A stretch of DNA of 64,000 nt from Pseudobutyrivibrio sp. MD2005 (lineage in GTDB: Bacteria; Bacillota; Clostridia; Lachnospirales; Lachnospiraceae). The stretch is from assembly GCF_000621865.1 (NCBI RefSeq), contig NZ_JHXE01000001.1, forward strand, positions 62,001 to 126,000, written 5' to 3'. Shown piece by piece: positions 1 to 8,725 of this stretch; the stretch's first letter is position 1; each line of letters starts with the position of its first letter. The notes under the pieces were generated by a model. That model saw nothing but the letters and a program-made list of their open reading frames with translations. It did no database searches and had not been told where the DNA came from. A program made the translations under genes and the position numbers.

Positions 1-458
1 TCGAGCTTCGTCAAATCGGAGTTCGTGATGAGACTAAACTCATGGGAGGAATTGGTATCTGCGGAAGAGAACTTTGCTGTAAGAGCTGGCTTGGAGATTT
101 CGTTCCTGTTTCTATCAAGATGGCAAAGGAGCAAAATCTTTCCCTCAACCCTACAAAGATTTCAGGACTTTGCGGAAGACTTATGTGCTGCTTGAAGAAT
201 GAGCAGGAGACATACGAGTATCTTAACAGCCGTTTACCAGGAATCAATGATACAGTTACTACTCCAGAAGGAATCAAAGGAATTGTACAGTCTGTCAATG
301 TACTTCGTCAGACAGTTAGAGTACTTTTCGAGGATGGAGATTTGAAAGAGGTTAAGGATTACCCAACAACCGAGCTTAAGTTTAAGCCTAGAAAGCGTAA
401 AGTACAGGTTTCAAAAGAAGAGGCAAAGGAGCTTGCCGACTTGGAGGACAAGAATTAA
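1..458 (+). CDS. ricT: PSP1-domain protein RicT/YaaT, 3' part
   Basis: The gene is cut by the left window edge; the frame is open from base 3, so the ATG at 42 is internal. The visible C-terminal part carries the cysteine-rich PSP1 core: GICGRELCC, then FVPVSIKMAKEQ, then SGLCGRLMCCL. In Bacillus the family member RicT works with RicA and RicF as an Fe-S-containing complex that promotes RNA maturation by RNase Y. Its usual position just upstream of a tRNA methyltransferase and rsmI is kept here. The stop codon overlaps the next start (TAATG), so translation is probably coupled. Function is taken from the family; the N-terminal part cannot be seen. Confidence 0.88.
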   Translation, partial: ELRQIGVRDETKLMGGIGICGRELCCKSWLGDFVPVSIKMAKEQNLSLNPTKISGLCGRLMCCLKNEQETYEYLNSRLPGINDTVTTPEGIKGIVQSVNVLRQTVRVLFEDGDLKEVKDYPTTELKFKPRKRKVQVSKEEAKELADLEDKN

Positions 459-1204
459 TGGAAAATCTTGTGCTTGAGTGTGAGCGTGTAGATGATCTTC
501 AAATAAATGGATATAAAATAATTCAGCATCCTGACAAATTTTGTTTTGGCATGGATGCTGTCTTGCTATCTGACTTTGCAAAGGTGAACGAAGGTGAAAA
601 GGCATTGGATCTTGGAACAGGCACCGGAATTTTACCGATTCTTTTAGAGGCAAAGAATAAGGGAGAGCATTATACAGGCCTTGAAATCCAAACAGAGAGT
701 GCGGATATGGCAAGGCGCTCGGTATTATTTAATAATTTGCAGGATAGAATTGATATAATAGAGGGTGATATCAAAGAGGCTAGTAAGATTTTTGGCAAGG
801 CATGTATGGATGTTGTTACTAGCAACCCACCTTATATGACCAATCATCATGGATTAAAAAATCCAAATGATGCCAAGGCAATAGCCAGACATGAGCTACT
901 ATGCTCACTTGAAGATGTTATGCGCGAGACAGCAGCAGTACTTAAGCCAAAGGGAAGATGCTATTTTGTGCATAGACCTTTTAGACTAGTGGAAATATTT
1001 GAAAGCATGCGAAAGTATAAGCTTGAGCCAAAGCGAATGAGACTAGTCTATCCATATGTAGACAAGGAGCCAAACATGGTACTTATCGAGGGAGTTAGAG
1101 GCGGAGGGCCTCAGCTCACTGTTGAGTCACCACTTATTGTTTATGATGCTCCGGGACAATACACAAAAGAAATATACGATATTTATGGCATGATAATGCA
1201 ATAG
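458..1204 (+). CDS. tRNA1(Val) (adenine37-N6)-methyltransferase family (TrmN6/YabB-like)
   Basis: This is a 248-residue class I SAM-dependent methyltransferase. The SAM-binding glycine motif DLGTGTGILPILL lies near residues 50-62, and the amino-methyltransferase motif NPPYM, typical of N6-adenine enzymes, is near residue 125. An N-terminal stretch with QHPDKFCFGMDAVLL is typical of the TrmN6/YfiC family, which methylates A37 of tRNA. The start ATG overlaps the ricT stop, and rsmI follows 15 bases downstream, the same order as in other Firmicutes. Family assignment is secure; the exact tRNA substrate is inferred. Confidence 0.9.
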   Translation: MENLVLECERVDDLQINGYKIIQHPDKFCFGMDAVLLSDFAKVNEGEKALDLGTGTGILPILLEAKNKGEHYTGLEIQTESADMARRSVLFNNLQDRIDIIEGDIKEASKIFGKACMDVVTSNPPYMTNHHGLKNPNDAKAIARHELLCSLEDVMRETAAVLKPKGRCYFVHRPFRLVEIFESMRKYKLEPKRMRLVYPYVDKEPNMVLIEGVRGGGPQLTVESPLIVYDAPGQYTKEIYDIYGMIMQ

Positions 1205-1219
1205 ATTAAGAGGGTAAAT

Positions 1220-2062
1220 ATGGCAGGAACAGTATATTTAGTGGCTACTCCAATTGGAAATCTGGAAGACATGACTTTTAGAGCAGTCCGAATCCTTAAA
1301 GAAGTGGATTTGATTGCAGCAGAGGATACCAGAAATTCAATAAAGCTTTTAAATCATTTTGAGATAGATACGCCAATGACAAGCTACCATGAGTTCAATA
1401 AGGTAGACAAGGCAATCACTTTAATTGAAAAATTAAAGGAAGGAAAAAACATAGCAGTTATTACAGATGCAGGAACGCCAGGAATATCTGACCCAGGTGA
1501 AGAGCTTGTAAAAATGTGCTATGAAAATGGCATAGAGGTTACTTCAGTGCCAGGACCTGCGGCATGTATTACTGCGGTAACAATGTCCGGACAGGCCTGT
1601 AGACGTTTTGCTTTTGAGGCATTTTTACCAAAAGATAAAAAAGAACGTCGAAGAGTATTGGAAGAGACAAAGAATGAAACTAGAACAATCATCATTTATG
1701 AAGCTCCACACCATTTAATCGGCACACTTAAGGAGCTTAGAGATGTACTTGGAGAAGATAGAGGAATCACCCTTTGTAGGGAGCTTACCAAAAAGCACGA
1801 AGAAAAAGAGAAGACTACAATCGGTGAAGCATTAAAGGCATACGAAACTAAAGAACCACGCGGGGAATATGTTTTAGTAATTGCTGGTAAATCTAAGGCG
1901 GAAGTAATCGAGGAAGCGAGAGCAGCCTTTGATGAAATGACCATAGAGGAGCACATGGATATGTACTTATCCAAGGGGATGGATAAGAAAGAAGCAATGA
2001 AAGCAGTTGCAAAAGATAGAGGTGTAAGTAAGCGTGACATTTATAACGCGTTACTAGACTAG
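1220..2062 (+). CDS. rsmI: 16S rRNA (cytidine1402-2'-O)-methyltransferase
   Basis: The 280-residue protein begins with the RsmI signature GTVYLVATPIGNLED and continues with AEDTRNS and SDPGEELV, the tetrapyrrole-methylase fold typical of this family. RsmI adds the 2'-O-methyl group at C1402 in the decoding centre of 16S rRNA, together with RsmH. Length matches the family (about 280). A ribosome-binding site (AGAGGGTAAAT) precedes the ATG. It sits third in the ricT-methyltransferase-rsmI group and is followed ten bases later by the DUF212 gene. Confidence 0.95.
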   Translation: MAGTVYLVATPIGNLEDMTFRAVRILKEVDLIAAEDTRNSIKLLNHFEIDTPMTSYHEFNKVDKAITLIEKLKEGKNIAVITDAGTPGISDPGEELVKMCYENGIEVTSVPGPAACITAVTMSGQACRRFAFEAFLPKDKKERRRVLEETKNETRTIIIYEAPHHLIGTLKELRDVLGEDRGITLCRELTKKHEEKEKTTIGEALKAYETKEPRGEYVLVIAGKSKAEVIEEARAAFDEMTIEEHMDMYLSKGMDKKEAMKAVAKDRGVSKRDIYNALLD

Positions 2063-2071
2063 GGGGATACA

Positions 2072-2530
2072 ATGCAATATATCGTAGATTTATTTACTAA
2101 CAAATTATTTATTGCTCCAATTTCAGCGTGGCTCATCGCTCAAATCATAAAGATTATAATTGATTCCACAAAATCTGGATTTCGCAAGGAAAGACTTGTT
2201 GCTGGCTGCGGAATGCCAAGCGCTCATGCAGCTACTGTATCAGGATTGATTATTATAACAGGAGCTACATTTGGCACTGGAAGCTTTGAACTTGTGGTAG
2301 CACTGGTGCTTGGAATAATAGTTATCTGTGATGCGCGAGGCGTTAGATACGAGACACAGCGTCAGGGTAGAGCGCTTAATAATCTTAACGAAGAGCGTGT
2401 GGAGCAAGGAAAGCAACCTTTGGATATCAATAAGTTCAAAGAAAAACTTGGTCACACAATACCAGAGCTGATTGCAGGAATAATTATTGGAGTTATCTGC
2501 GCTATAGTTGTATATCATTTGCCATTCTAA
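2072..2530 (+). CDS. Divergent PAP2 family (DUF212/YuiD-like) membrane protein
   Basis: The 152-residue protein has about four hydrophobic segments and the signature GMPSAHAATVSGL followed by CDARGVRYETQRQGRALN, which define the DUF212 or divergent PAP2 group related to acid phosphatase/haloperoxidase enzymes. The SAH element corresponds to part of the PAP2 catalytic motif. It is presumably a membrane lipid phosphatase, but no substrate is known. It starts ten bases after rsmI with RBS AGGGGG, so it belongs to the same operon. Confidence 0.85.
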   Translation: MQYIVDLFTNKLFIAPISAWLIAQIIKIIIDSTKSGFRKERLVAGCGMPSAHAATVSGLIIITGATFGTGSFELVVALVLGIIVICDARGVRYETQRQGRALNNLNEERVEQGKQPLDINKFKEKLGHTIPELIAGIIIGVICAIVVYHLPF

Positions 2531-2566
2531 TGATTGGTTTATATAGTAGAGAAAGGGGGAAGCGTA

Positions 2567-3334
2567 TTGGAAAATATCGAAGACATTAAAAAATTAAAAG
2601 AGATGATTGATGAGTCATCAAGAATTGTATTCTTTGGCGGTGCCGGGGTTTCCACGGAAAGTGGCATACCAGATTTCAGAAGCAAAGATGGTTTGTACAA
2701 TCAGCATGATGTAAGGTTTGATAAATATCAGCCAGAATACTTGCTTAGCCATTCATGCCTGATTAGGGAGCCAAAGGTATATTTTGAGTTTCATCGACAG
2801 AAGATGGACACTAGAAATATCGAGCCTAACAATGCTCATAAATATCTAGCTAAGCTAGAAGAAACAGGGAAGCTAATCGGTGTAGTTACCCAAAACATAG
2901 ATGGTCTACATCAAAAAGCAGGCAGTAAGAAAGTATATGAGATACATGGAAGTGCTCTCAGAAACTACTGCATGAACTGTGGTACAAGCTATCCTGTTGA
3001 TTATATTTTTGATTCCGAGGATGACATTCCAAAGTGTGATTACTGTGGTGGAACAGTGCGCGCAGATATCACATTATATGAAGAGGGCTTGCCTGAGGAC
3101 CAGGTAGAAGGTGCAATAAATGCATTATCCTCAGCTGATATGCTGATAATAGGAGGAACTTCCCTTACCGTGTATCCTGCTGCATCCTTTATTAATTATT
3201 TCAAAGGAAAGTATTTGGTTATAATCAATCAAAGTGATTTAGCAATAAGAAAAGCTGAAAATACACTTATTATTCATGAGCGTATAGGTGAAGTATTCAC
3301 TGAATTGGCTAAGCTGCAAGGAATTGAATTATAG
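2567..3334 (+). CDS. NAD-dependent protein deacylase (sirtuin, SIR2 family)
   Basis: A sirtuin of about 255 residues. The NAD-binding motif GGAGVSTESGIPDFRS is near residues 24-39, TQNIDGLHQKAG carries the NAD-site asparagine and aspartate, the catalytic histidine is in EIHGSA, and two CxxC pairs (CMNC, CDYC) form the zinc knuckle. I prefer the TTG at 2567 because GAAAGGGGGA lies six bases upstream; an in-frame TTG at 2534 would add eleven residues without such a site. It removes acetyl or longer acyl groups from protein lysines using NAD. It lies at the end of the first operon. Confidence 0.92.
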   Translation: MENIEDIKKLKEMIDESSRIVFFGGAGVSTESGIPDFRSKDGLYNQHDVRFDKYQPEYLLSHSCLIREPKVYFEFHRQKMDTRNIEPNNAHKYLAKLEETGKLIGVVTQNIDGLHQKAGSKKVYEIHGSALRNYCMNCGTSYPVDYIFDSEDDIPKCDYCGGTVRADITLYEEGLPEDQVEGAINALSSADMLIIGGTSLTVYPAASFINYFKGKYLVIINQSDLAIRKAENTLIIHERIGEVFTELAKLQGIEL

Positions 3335-3380
3335 ATTAGACGTCAAATTTAAAATAATAAAAGAAAAAATCAATTAAGCC

Positions 3381-3409
3381 TTGAAAAACGCATAGTTTCA
3401 TGCTATCAT
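3381..3409 (+). promoter_or_regulatory. Sigma-70-type promoter of rpsF-ssb-rpsR
   Basis: TTGAAA (3381-3386) and TATCAT (3404-3409) are separated by 17 bases, giving a predicted transcription start near 3416 and a leader of about 78 bases before rpsF. Confidence 0.6.
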
Positions 3410-3441
3410 CTTAATTCGTGGTATAAAACATTTATATCCTT

Positions 3442-3467
3442 GCTAGGTTACATTAATGTAGCTTGGC
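3442..3467 (+). promoter_or_regulatory. Leader hairpin upstream of rpsF
   Basis: GCTAGG-T-TACAT, a TA loop, then ATGTA-G-CTTGGC can pair over almost its full length, with some G-U pairs, ending 13 bases before the Shine-Dalgarno AGGAGG. Ribosomal S6:S18 autoregulation through an rpsF leader is known in bacteria; whether this hairpin serves that role is inference. Confidence 0.35.
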
Positions 3468-3493
3468 CAATAGACCAAAAGGAGGTAGAAAGC

Positions 3494-3784
3494 ATGAACA
3501 AGTATGAATTAGCACTCGTTGTTAATGCGAAGATCGAAGACGATGCAAGAACTGCCACAGTTGAAAAGGCAAAGGAGTACATCACTCGCTTTGGTGGCCA
3601 GATCACAGACGTCGATGATTGGGGCAAGAAGAGACTTGCTTACGATATTCAGAAGATGAATGAAGGTTTCTATTACTTCATCCATTTCGATGCTGAGGCA
3701 GGCGTTCCTGCACAGATCGAAGAGAATGTTCGCATCATGGACAACGTTCTTCGTTTCTTATGCGTTAGAGCTGACGAGGCTTAA
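3494..3784 (+). CDS. rpsF: 30S ribosomal protein S6
   Basis: The start is the ATG at 3494, with AAAGGAGGTAGAAAGC directly upstream, giving 96 residues that begin MNKYELALVV, typical of S6. Upstream in-frame codons would add 18 residues without a binding site. DWGKKRLAYDIQKMNEGFYYFIHFDA is the conserved core (residues near 46-70). S6 binds S18 in the platform of the small subunit. It is the first gene of the conserved rpsF-ssb-rpsR operon. Confidence 0.97.
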   Translation: MNKYELALVVNAKIEDDARTATVEKAKEYITRFGGQITDVDDWGKKRLAYDIQKMNEGFYYFIHFDAEAGVPAQIEENVRIMDNVLRFLCVRADEA

Positions 3785-3808
3785 TAGTATAAGACAAGGA
3801 GATTAATT

Positions 3809-4249
3809 ATGAATAAAGTTATTCTTATGGGACGTCTCACAAGAGACCCAGAAGTTCGTTACGGTGGAGCAAACAATAGCGCTGTTGCAAGATTTTCACT
3901 TGCTGTTGATCGTAGATTTAAGCGAGAGGGAGATGAGCAGACAGCTGATTTTATTAACTGTGTTGCTTTTGGCAAGACAGGTGAGTTCCTTGAGAAGTAT
4001 GCTCGTAAGGGCACAAAGTTCGTTGTAGAGGGTCGTATTCAGACTGGCTCTTATACAAACAAGGAAGGACAAAAGGTTTACACTACTGATGTAGTTTGCG
4101 AGAATGTTGAGTTCGCAGAGAGCAAGAATTCTCAGAGCGGTGGTAACAACAGCTTCGACGGTGGCTCAAGTTTCACACCTAGCTCAGATGCAGGCGACGG
4201 CTTCATGAATATCCCTGATGGAATTGACGAGGAATTACCGTTTAACTAA
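3809..4249 (+). CDS. ssb: Single-stranded DNA-binding protein
   Basis: The 146-residue protein starts MNKVILMGRLTRDPEVRY and has an OB fold over about the first 108 residues, a Gly/Ser/Asn-rich linker, and the acidic tip DEELPFN that recruits replication and repair partners. Length is slightly shorter than B. subtilis SsbA (172). Position between rpsF and rpsR marks it as the essential housekeeping SSB rather than a plasmid or phage copy. Confidence 0.97.
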   Translation: MNKVILMGRLTRDPEVRYGGANNSAVARFSLAVDRRFKREGDEQTADFINCVAFGKTGEFLEKYARKGTKFVVEGRIQTGSYTNKEGQKVYTTDVVCENVEFAESKNSQSGGNNSFDGGSSFTPSSDAGDGFMNIPDGIDEELPFN

Positions 4250-4295
4250 GTCAAGGCAATGAAAGCCTTGGCTAACATCAATAGGAGGTTAAATC

Positions 4296-4550
4296 ATGGC
4301 TTTTAATAAGACAGGCGATGGTCAGCAGAGAAGAAGACCAATGCATAGAAGAAAGAAAGTCTGTGTTTTCTGTGGTAAAGATAACGTTATCGACTACAAG
4401 GATACAGCAAAGCTTAAGAAGTACATTTCTGAGCGTGGAAAGATTCTTCCACGTCGTATCACAGGTACATGTGCTAAGCACCAGAGAGCTCTTACAGTAG
4501 CTATCAAGCGTGCTCGTCACGTTGCACTTATGCCTTACGTACAGGATTAA
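4296..4550 (+). CDS. rpsR: 30S ribosomal protein S18
   Basis: An 84-residue basic protein with the S18 core [20 protein letters not shown] and [16 protein letters not shown]. The N-terminal part includes CVFCGK, as in zinc-binding C+ type S18 proteins; the second cysteine pair is incomplete (only one further Cys, in TGTCAKH). Start ATG follows AGGAGG by about seven bases. It ends the rpsF operon and is followed by a strong terminator. Confidence 0.97.
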   Translation: MAFNKTGDGQQRRRPMHRRKKVCVFCGKDNVIDYKDTAKLKKYISERGKILPRRITGTCAKHQRALTVAIKRARHVALMPYVQD

Positions 4551-4566
4551 TTCTTGATATGATTAC

Positions 4567-4606
4567 AAAGCACTTTCTAAGGAAACTTAGAGAGTGCTTT
4601 TTTATT
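4567..4606 (+). terminator. Rho-independent terminator after rpsR
   Basis: The stem AAAGCACTTTCTAAG pairs across a GAAA loop with CTTAGAGAGTGCTTT and runs into a T tract. Confidence 0.9.
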
Positions 4607-4680
4607 GTTTAAACATCTAAATCAGCCTTCCATAACTTGTGTTTTTTGTTGATGAATCATCAAAGAAAAGGAGAAAATCT

Positions 4681-4908
4681 ATGGCAAAGGTAATCGCAAT
4701 TAGCAGGTATCCAATGAATTTGATTCGTAGCAAGTTTATGAAGTTGAATATTCATCACGTGGAGTACGTAGTAGATTCACTTAGAAGCACTACCAGTAAG
4801 GTGAAGAATATTAAAAAGTATATGCTCACAATGCTATTTAATGCGCCTACTACGATTAGCAGCTACTACATAGCAGAAGTAAATCATGATATGGCAGCTG
4901 GTTTATAG
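4681..4908 (+). CDS. Short DUF6017-like protein (tail of a RepA-type replication initiator)
   Basis: The start at ATG 4681 is set by AAAGGAGAAAATCT just upstream, giving 75 residues. The stretch SKFMKLNIHHVEYVVDSL, KNIKKYMLTMLFNAP and SSYYIAEVNHDM matches, as I recall them, the conserved C-terminal end of DUF6017 proteins, which sit at the end of much longer replication initiators on Firmicute plasmids and integrative elements. The first residues MAKVIAIS resemble a ParA N-terminus instead. It may be a deletion scar of a mobile element that kept an open frame and an RBS, or a domesticated small protein. The downstream RHH gene fits a plasmid-like origin. Confidence 0.55.
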   Translation: MAKVIAISRYPMNLIRSKFMKLNIHHVEYVVDSLRSTTSKVKNIKKYMLTMLFNAPTTISSYYIAEVNHDMAAGL

Positions 4909-4983
4909 TTGACACGATTGCACGACACTCATATAATACAAATTAACATAGTTGCACAACACTCATGTAGAAGGAGGTATTAT

Positions 4984-5421
4984 ATGCCAAGAGTTAATTT
5001 ATCGTTGAATGAAGCAGTTTATGGAGACTTAAAAGCAGAGGCCGATGATAAGGGAATAAGTGTTAATAATCTTGTATATAGCATTCTTAAGGAACGCTAT
5101 GGTTACAATGGGTTTGATATATTAGTTGAATTTGAAAATTTAAAAAGGGAAGCTAGAGCGCAGAAGGGATACTTTAGCCTTAATGCGCTTCCTACTTTCC
5201 AGAATCTTGAGAAAAAGCTGGAAAATACAGGCTATCCTGAGTCTGCAGCGCAGGTAAGAGCTAGACTTGGTAGAATGTTCCAGGATGCAGTTGAAAAGAA
5301 TTTAGTTTGGGATATAGATAGAGCAGTTACTGTAGATCAGGATAAAAATGAGGTTGCTAAAACAGCAGCTCGTGCAGCAGTATATGCAAGCAAGCTATCA
5401 GATGCAATGAAAGGGGAGTAG
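4984..5421 (+). CDS. Ribbon-helix-helix DNA-binding protein
   Basis: The ATG at 4984 follows GAAGGAGGTATTAT, giving 145 residues. MPRVNLSLNEAVYGDLKAEADDKGISVNNLVYSIL (first 35 residues) has the pattern of a ribbon-helix-helix fold: a short basic strand followed by two helices. The remaining 110 residues are charged and helical (LENTGYPESAAQVRARLGRMF) and unknown to me. Such proteins act as repressors or as plasmid partition/mobilisation accessory factors. It directly follows the DUF6017-like fragment and precedes a small membrane protein by two bases, so all three may be co-transcribed. Confidence 0.6.
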   Translation: MPRVNLSLNEAVYGDLKAEADDKGISVNNLVYSILKERYGYNGFDILVEFENLKREARAQKGYFSLNALPTFQNLEKKLENTGYPESAAQVRARLGRMFQDAVEKNLVWDIDRAVTVDQDKNEVAKTAARAAVYASKLSDAMKGE

Positions 5422-5423
5422 TT

Positions 5424-5822
5424 ATGGATAATGGTAAAATGGCTGGAGCAGTAATAGGAATCTTTGGTACATTGGCGATGTTTGCGATAAGCATTGTTCT
5501 GTTTTTACTAGGGCATTTTTACATTGTTAATGGCTTGATAGTAGGATTCTTACCTTTTTTGATGATGATAAGTGCAGGATATAGCGAAGCAGTATGCTGG
5601 GGTGTTTATGGATTAATTATCCTGGTTTCAGTAGTACTTCAGTTGAATTTTAAGGTGGCGAGGATTGTATTTGGAATAATATCTTGTGGTGTGGTGTCAT
5701 TGTTTATTTGGGATAAGTACAAAGAAGTGGCATTGAAAACACAAATTATGTATATAGGGATAGGAGTTGTAATTACTGGCTTTCTGAATTTTGCAGGATA
5801 TAGCAAAGAAATAAGTGGTTAA
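5424..5822 (+). CDS. Small integral membrane protein, unknown function
   Basis: A 132-residue, very hydrophobic protein with about four membrane helices (around residues 8-30, 33-50, 56-72 and 75-92) and a last one near 105-125. I do not recognise a family. The start follows AAAGGGGAG and is two bases after the stop of the RHH gene, so the two are probably translated together. Possible roles include an immunity or accessory membrane factor of the remnant element, but nothing in the sequence decides this. Confidence 0.6.
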   Translation: MDNGKMAGAVIGIFGTLAMFAISIVLFLLGHFYIVNGLIVGFLPFLMMISAGYSEAVCWGVYGLIILVSVVLQLNFKVARIVFGIISCGVVSLFIWDKYKEVALKTQIMYIGIGVVITGFLNFAGYSKEISG

Positions 5823-5933
5823 TATAATAATCGACTTTTTTATTCAAAGCCTAGTTTTTAGTAGTTCATAAATTGTCCTCAATTTTATTGTATTATGACT
5901 ATATACAATTATGTCCAAGAATGGAATCAACCT

Positions 5934-8155
5934 ATGAGGCTTAGTCTTAAGAGAAAAATTATATCTATAAATATTATATCGCTAATTCTGGTTATCCCAT
6001 TTTTTATATCTGGGGTTTCTTTTGCTGCTTCAAGCAATGAGAATACCATCATTGTCGGCGTTCCAACGGATAGATGCCCTATGATTTATATAGATGATTC
6101 TGATGGTGCAATCATTGGAATTGGTCCAGAATTACTTCGTATTGCCTGTGAGAATATCGGTTATAACGTTGAATTTATTGCTATGGAAGAATCTTCACTA
6201 AAGGATGCGCTAGATAATACCTCCTATGATATAGTCATGCCTATAGGAAGCGAAATTGAAAGTGCATCTGGACAGTCATCAATCGTTTCTGACGATTTAA
6301 TGCTAACTCCTCTCACTGTTGTAACTTCTGAGGGCGATAATGTATCAGACATTAATCGTGCAAAAATTGGAATGCTTCAGTCTCAAGCTGGTATAGCAGA
6401 CACGGTAAAAAGCCTATATCCAGATATTGAAGTCATACTGTTTAAGATATGTCCAAGTGTGTAGAAGCCCTACGTAAAGACGAAGTTGACGCATTACTTC
6501 ATAATTCCTACGTTTGGAGTTATGTCCTTCAGAAGCCTTCATATATCGATTTGCATGTTCAACCAACTACAATGCTTTCAATTGGTTTTAGAGTTGGTGC
6601 TTTAGATACACCTAAAAATCAGGCGCTTATAGAAAAACTTAATGAGGGTATTGCTATGATTAGTGATACCCAGCGCCAGGCTGTTATTTTAGATTATACT
6701 TCTCGTAAACTGTACAAATATGATGTACAGGACTATCTTTACGCTGATAGATATGTCTTTATCATGTGTGCAATTGTAATTGTTCTTGTAGCACTTCACT
6801 TTCTAGCAAAGCAACAACAGTTAAAGAAAAGAACCAATAATCAAATTCGCCAAATGATAGACTATGACTCACTTACTGGTGCTCTTAGTATGGCCGGATT
6901 CCGTGAAAAAGTAAAAGAACTACTACTGGAAAATCCTTCCACTCCATATATTATTTCTTACAACAATATTAAGAATTTCAAATTCATAAATGACAAAATG
7001 GGAATTAACTCTGCTGATGAACTTCTATGCTTCTGGGTAGAAAAATCATTGGAGTATTTCTCTGACAAAGAGGCTATGGCCAGAATTTATGCAGATCAAT
7101 TTGCTGTTTTATGCTGCCTACCTGATGACAACGGTTTCGAAGCGATGGAAACAAACGTATTTAAACCAGTCAAAGAATATTATATTAATCAGGGCAACGA
7201 CTATGAAGTTCAGATATGCAGTGGTCTTTATGTCTTAACTCCGGAAGATTATAAAAATATTAACGTTGATAAGATGCTAGACTGTGCTAGATTAGCTGAA
7301 AAGAAAGCACATCTATCTGTTACCGGGGGTTACGAAGTATATAACGTAGATCAATGGGAAGCAGGAAGACTGCTTTCGGATATCTGCGGTCATTTTTCTA
7401 CTGCTGTAAAACAGAATGAAATAAAAGTCTGGTATCAACCTCAAGTCAACTATAGAACTGGTGAAATCATAGGCGCAGAAGCTCTCTGTAGATGGAACCA
7501 TGAAAAGCTAGGTTGGTTGAGCCCAGGTCAATTTATCCCAATGCTAGAACAAACTGGTCTCATCTACGATTTAGATTGTCTAGTTTGGGAAATAGTTTGC
7601 AAAGATATTCATAGATGGAACGAGCAAGGATTTAAACGTTCTATATCAGTTAACCTATCTCGATTTGATATAGAAAAGAACAAAAACATCTCAAAGCACT
7701 TCAAGAATCTTATCGAAAAGTACGATATTGAACCTTCTCAGCTAAGAATAGAAATCACTGAGAGTGCCTATGCTGAAGATAACGAATTACTATTAGAGAC
7801 AACTGCTCAGCTACAGGATATAGGATTTGAAGTTGAAATGGATGACTTTGGCAGTGGCTATTCATCTCTAAATATGCTTACAGAAATTCCAGTTGATGGA
7901 ATTAAACTTGATTATGTTTTCCTAAAAAACACTAAGAACTTTGAGAAAAGCAAAATTGTGGTCAAGCATATCCTACAAATGCTTCGTAACCTAAATTATA
8001 AATATATTGCTGAAGGCGTGGAAACTAAAGAACATGCCGATTTTCTTATTGCTATAGACTGTGAACGAATGCAAGGCTTCTACTTCTACAAGCCAATGCC
8101 TGTAGAAGAATTTGAAATTCTCGATTTCGATAACATAAACAATAGACCACACTAA
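5934..8155 (+). pseudogene. Solute-binding / degenerate GGDEF / EAL receptor, interrupted by a frameshift near 6444
   Basis: Two overlapping frames read as one protein of about 740 residues. The first (to 6464) has a signal peptide (KIISINIISLILVIPFFISG) and the front half of a SBP family 3 domain (IIVGVPTDRCPMIYIDDSDG). The second (from about 6447) continues it (KCVEALRKDEVDALLHNSY), then a membrane helix near 6750-6805, a GGDEF-like domain whose signature is YADQF, hence probably inactive as cyclase, and an EAL domain with intact AEAL, DDFGSGYSS, AEGVET and MQGF motifs. Adding one base at AAGATATG (6443-6450) would restore the frame. It could be a c-di-GMP phosphodiesterase responding to a ligand outside the cell. 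A sequencing error cannot be excluded. Confidence 0.75.
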
Positions 8156-8192
8156 TAAAAAACTAAATATTTTTCCATGGTCGGAATTAATT

Positions 8193-8221
8193 TTGCATTT
8201 CTCAAACCAAATGGCTAAAAT
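8193..8221 (+). promoter_or_regulatory. Promoter of the DUF6465 gene
   Basis: TTGCAT (8193-8198) and TAAAAT (8216-8221) are spaced by 17 bases, about 60 bases before the start codon. Confidence 0.5.
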
Positions 8222-8281
8222 AAGTGATGTATGAAAAATTTCAATCTATCATTTAATTCCATAGCGGGGAGGTTAAAAGAA

Positions 8282-8521
8282 ATGGCTAGACCAAAGATAG
8301 CAACATCTGCTTCATCAACAAAGACAGTAAAGACTTTAGCTGTAATCCAGTATCAGGGACTTGAATTCACAGAGGCTGATTGCCTAAAGAAAGCACAAGC
8401 TCAATTCAAGAAAGACTACAAGGGCGTTGAGCTCACAGGTATCAGCATTTATATTAAGCCTGAAGAACATAGAATCTACTATGTTGCTAACGGAGATAAA
8501 GTTGGTTCTACAGAGTTGTAA
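8282..8521 (+). CDS. DUF6465 family protein
   Basis: The ATG at 8282 has GGGGAGGTTAAAAGAA in front and gives 79 residues; a longer in-frame start at 8231 lacks a site. The protein begins MARPKIATSASS with a basic Ser/Thr/Ala-rich tail, then a small alpha/beta region (VIQYQGLEFTEADCLKKAQ, ISIYIKPEEHRIYYVANG) that I recognise as DUF6465, a small single-domain family common in Lachnospiraceae. No function is known. It is monocistronic, between its own promoter and terminator. Confidence 0.75.
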   Translation: MARPKIATSASSTKTVKTLAVIQYQGLEFTEADCLKKAQAQFKKDYKGVELTGISIYIKPEEHRIYYVANGDKVGSTEL

Positions 8522-8533
8522 TATTGTATTATA

Positions 8534-8557
8534 GGCTGCCGATGGCAGCCTTTTTTC
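8534..8557 (+). terminator. Rho-independent terminator after the DUF6465 gene
   Basis: GGCTGCC-GAT-GGCAGCC followed by TTTTTTC. Confidence 0.9.
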
Positions 8558-8656
8558 ATGGACTATCTTTCATTAATAGGATCAATACTGATATTCTGTG
8601 TAGGCTTAAATCTTGTTTGGGGCAAAAAGATTATGGGTTTTGTCATATTCTTGTAG
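8558..8656 (+). pseudogene. Possible C-terminal fragment of a DUF554-type membrane protein
   Basis: A 32-codon frame starting ATG inside the T tract of the preceding terminator reads DYLSLIGSILIFCVGLNLVW followed by GKKI. This resembles the last membrane helix of DUF554 (YdfK-like) proteins, where a similar segment precedes the end of the protein. There is no RBS and no upstream part, so it is best read as a gene remnant. Confidence 0.3.
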
Positions 8657-8725
8657 GAAAATTGTAGGGTTTATGTAAGGGTCCCGTACCTTTTTTTCTT
8701 ATTTGTGGCATGTTATATTTATCAT

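Noticed and set aside
2534-2566. Longer start for the sirtuin gene (TTG at 2534)
   Set aside because: No ribosome site in front of it, while GAAAGGGGGA sits correctly before the TTG at 2567.
4318-4500. A 60-codon frame inside rpsR
   Set aside because: It is an out-of-frame shadow of the ribosomal protein gene.
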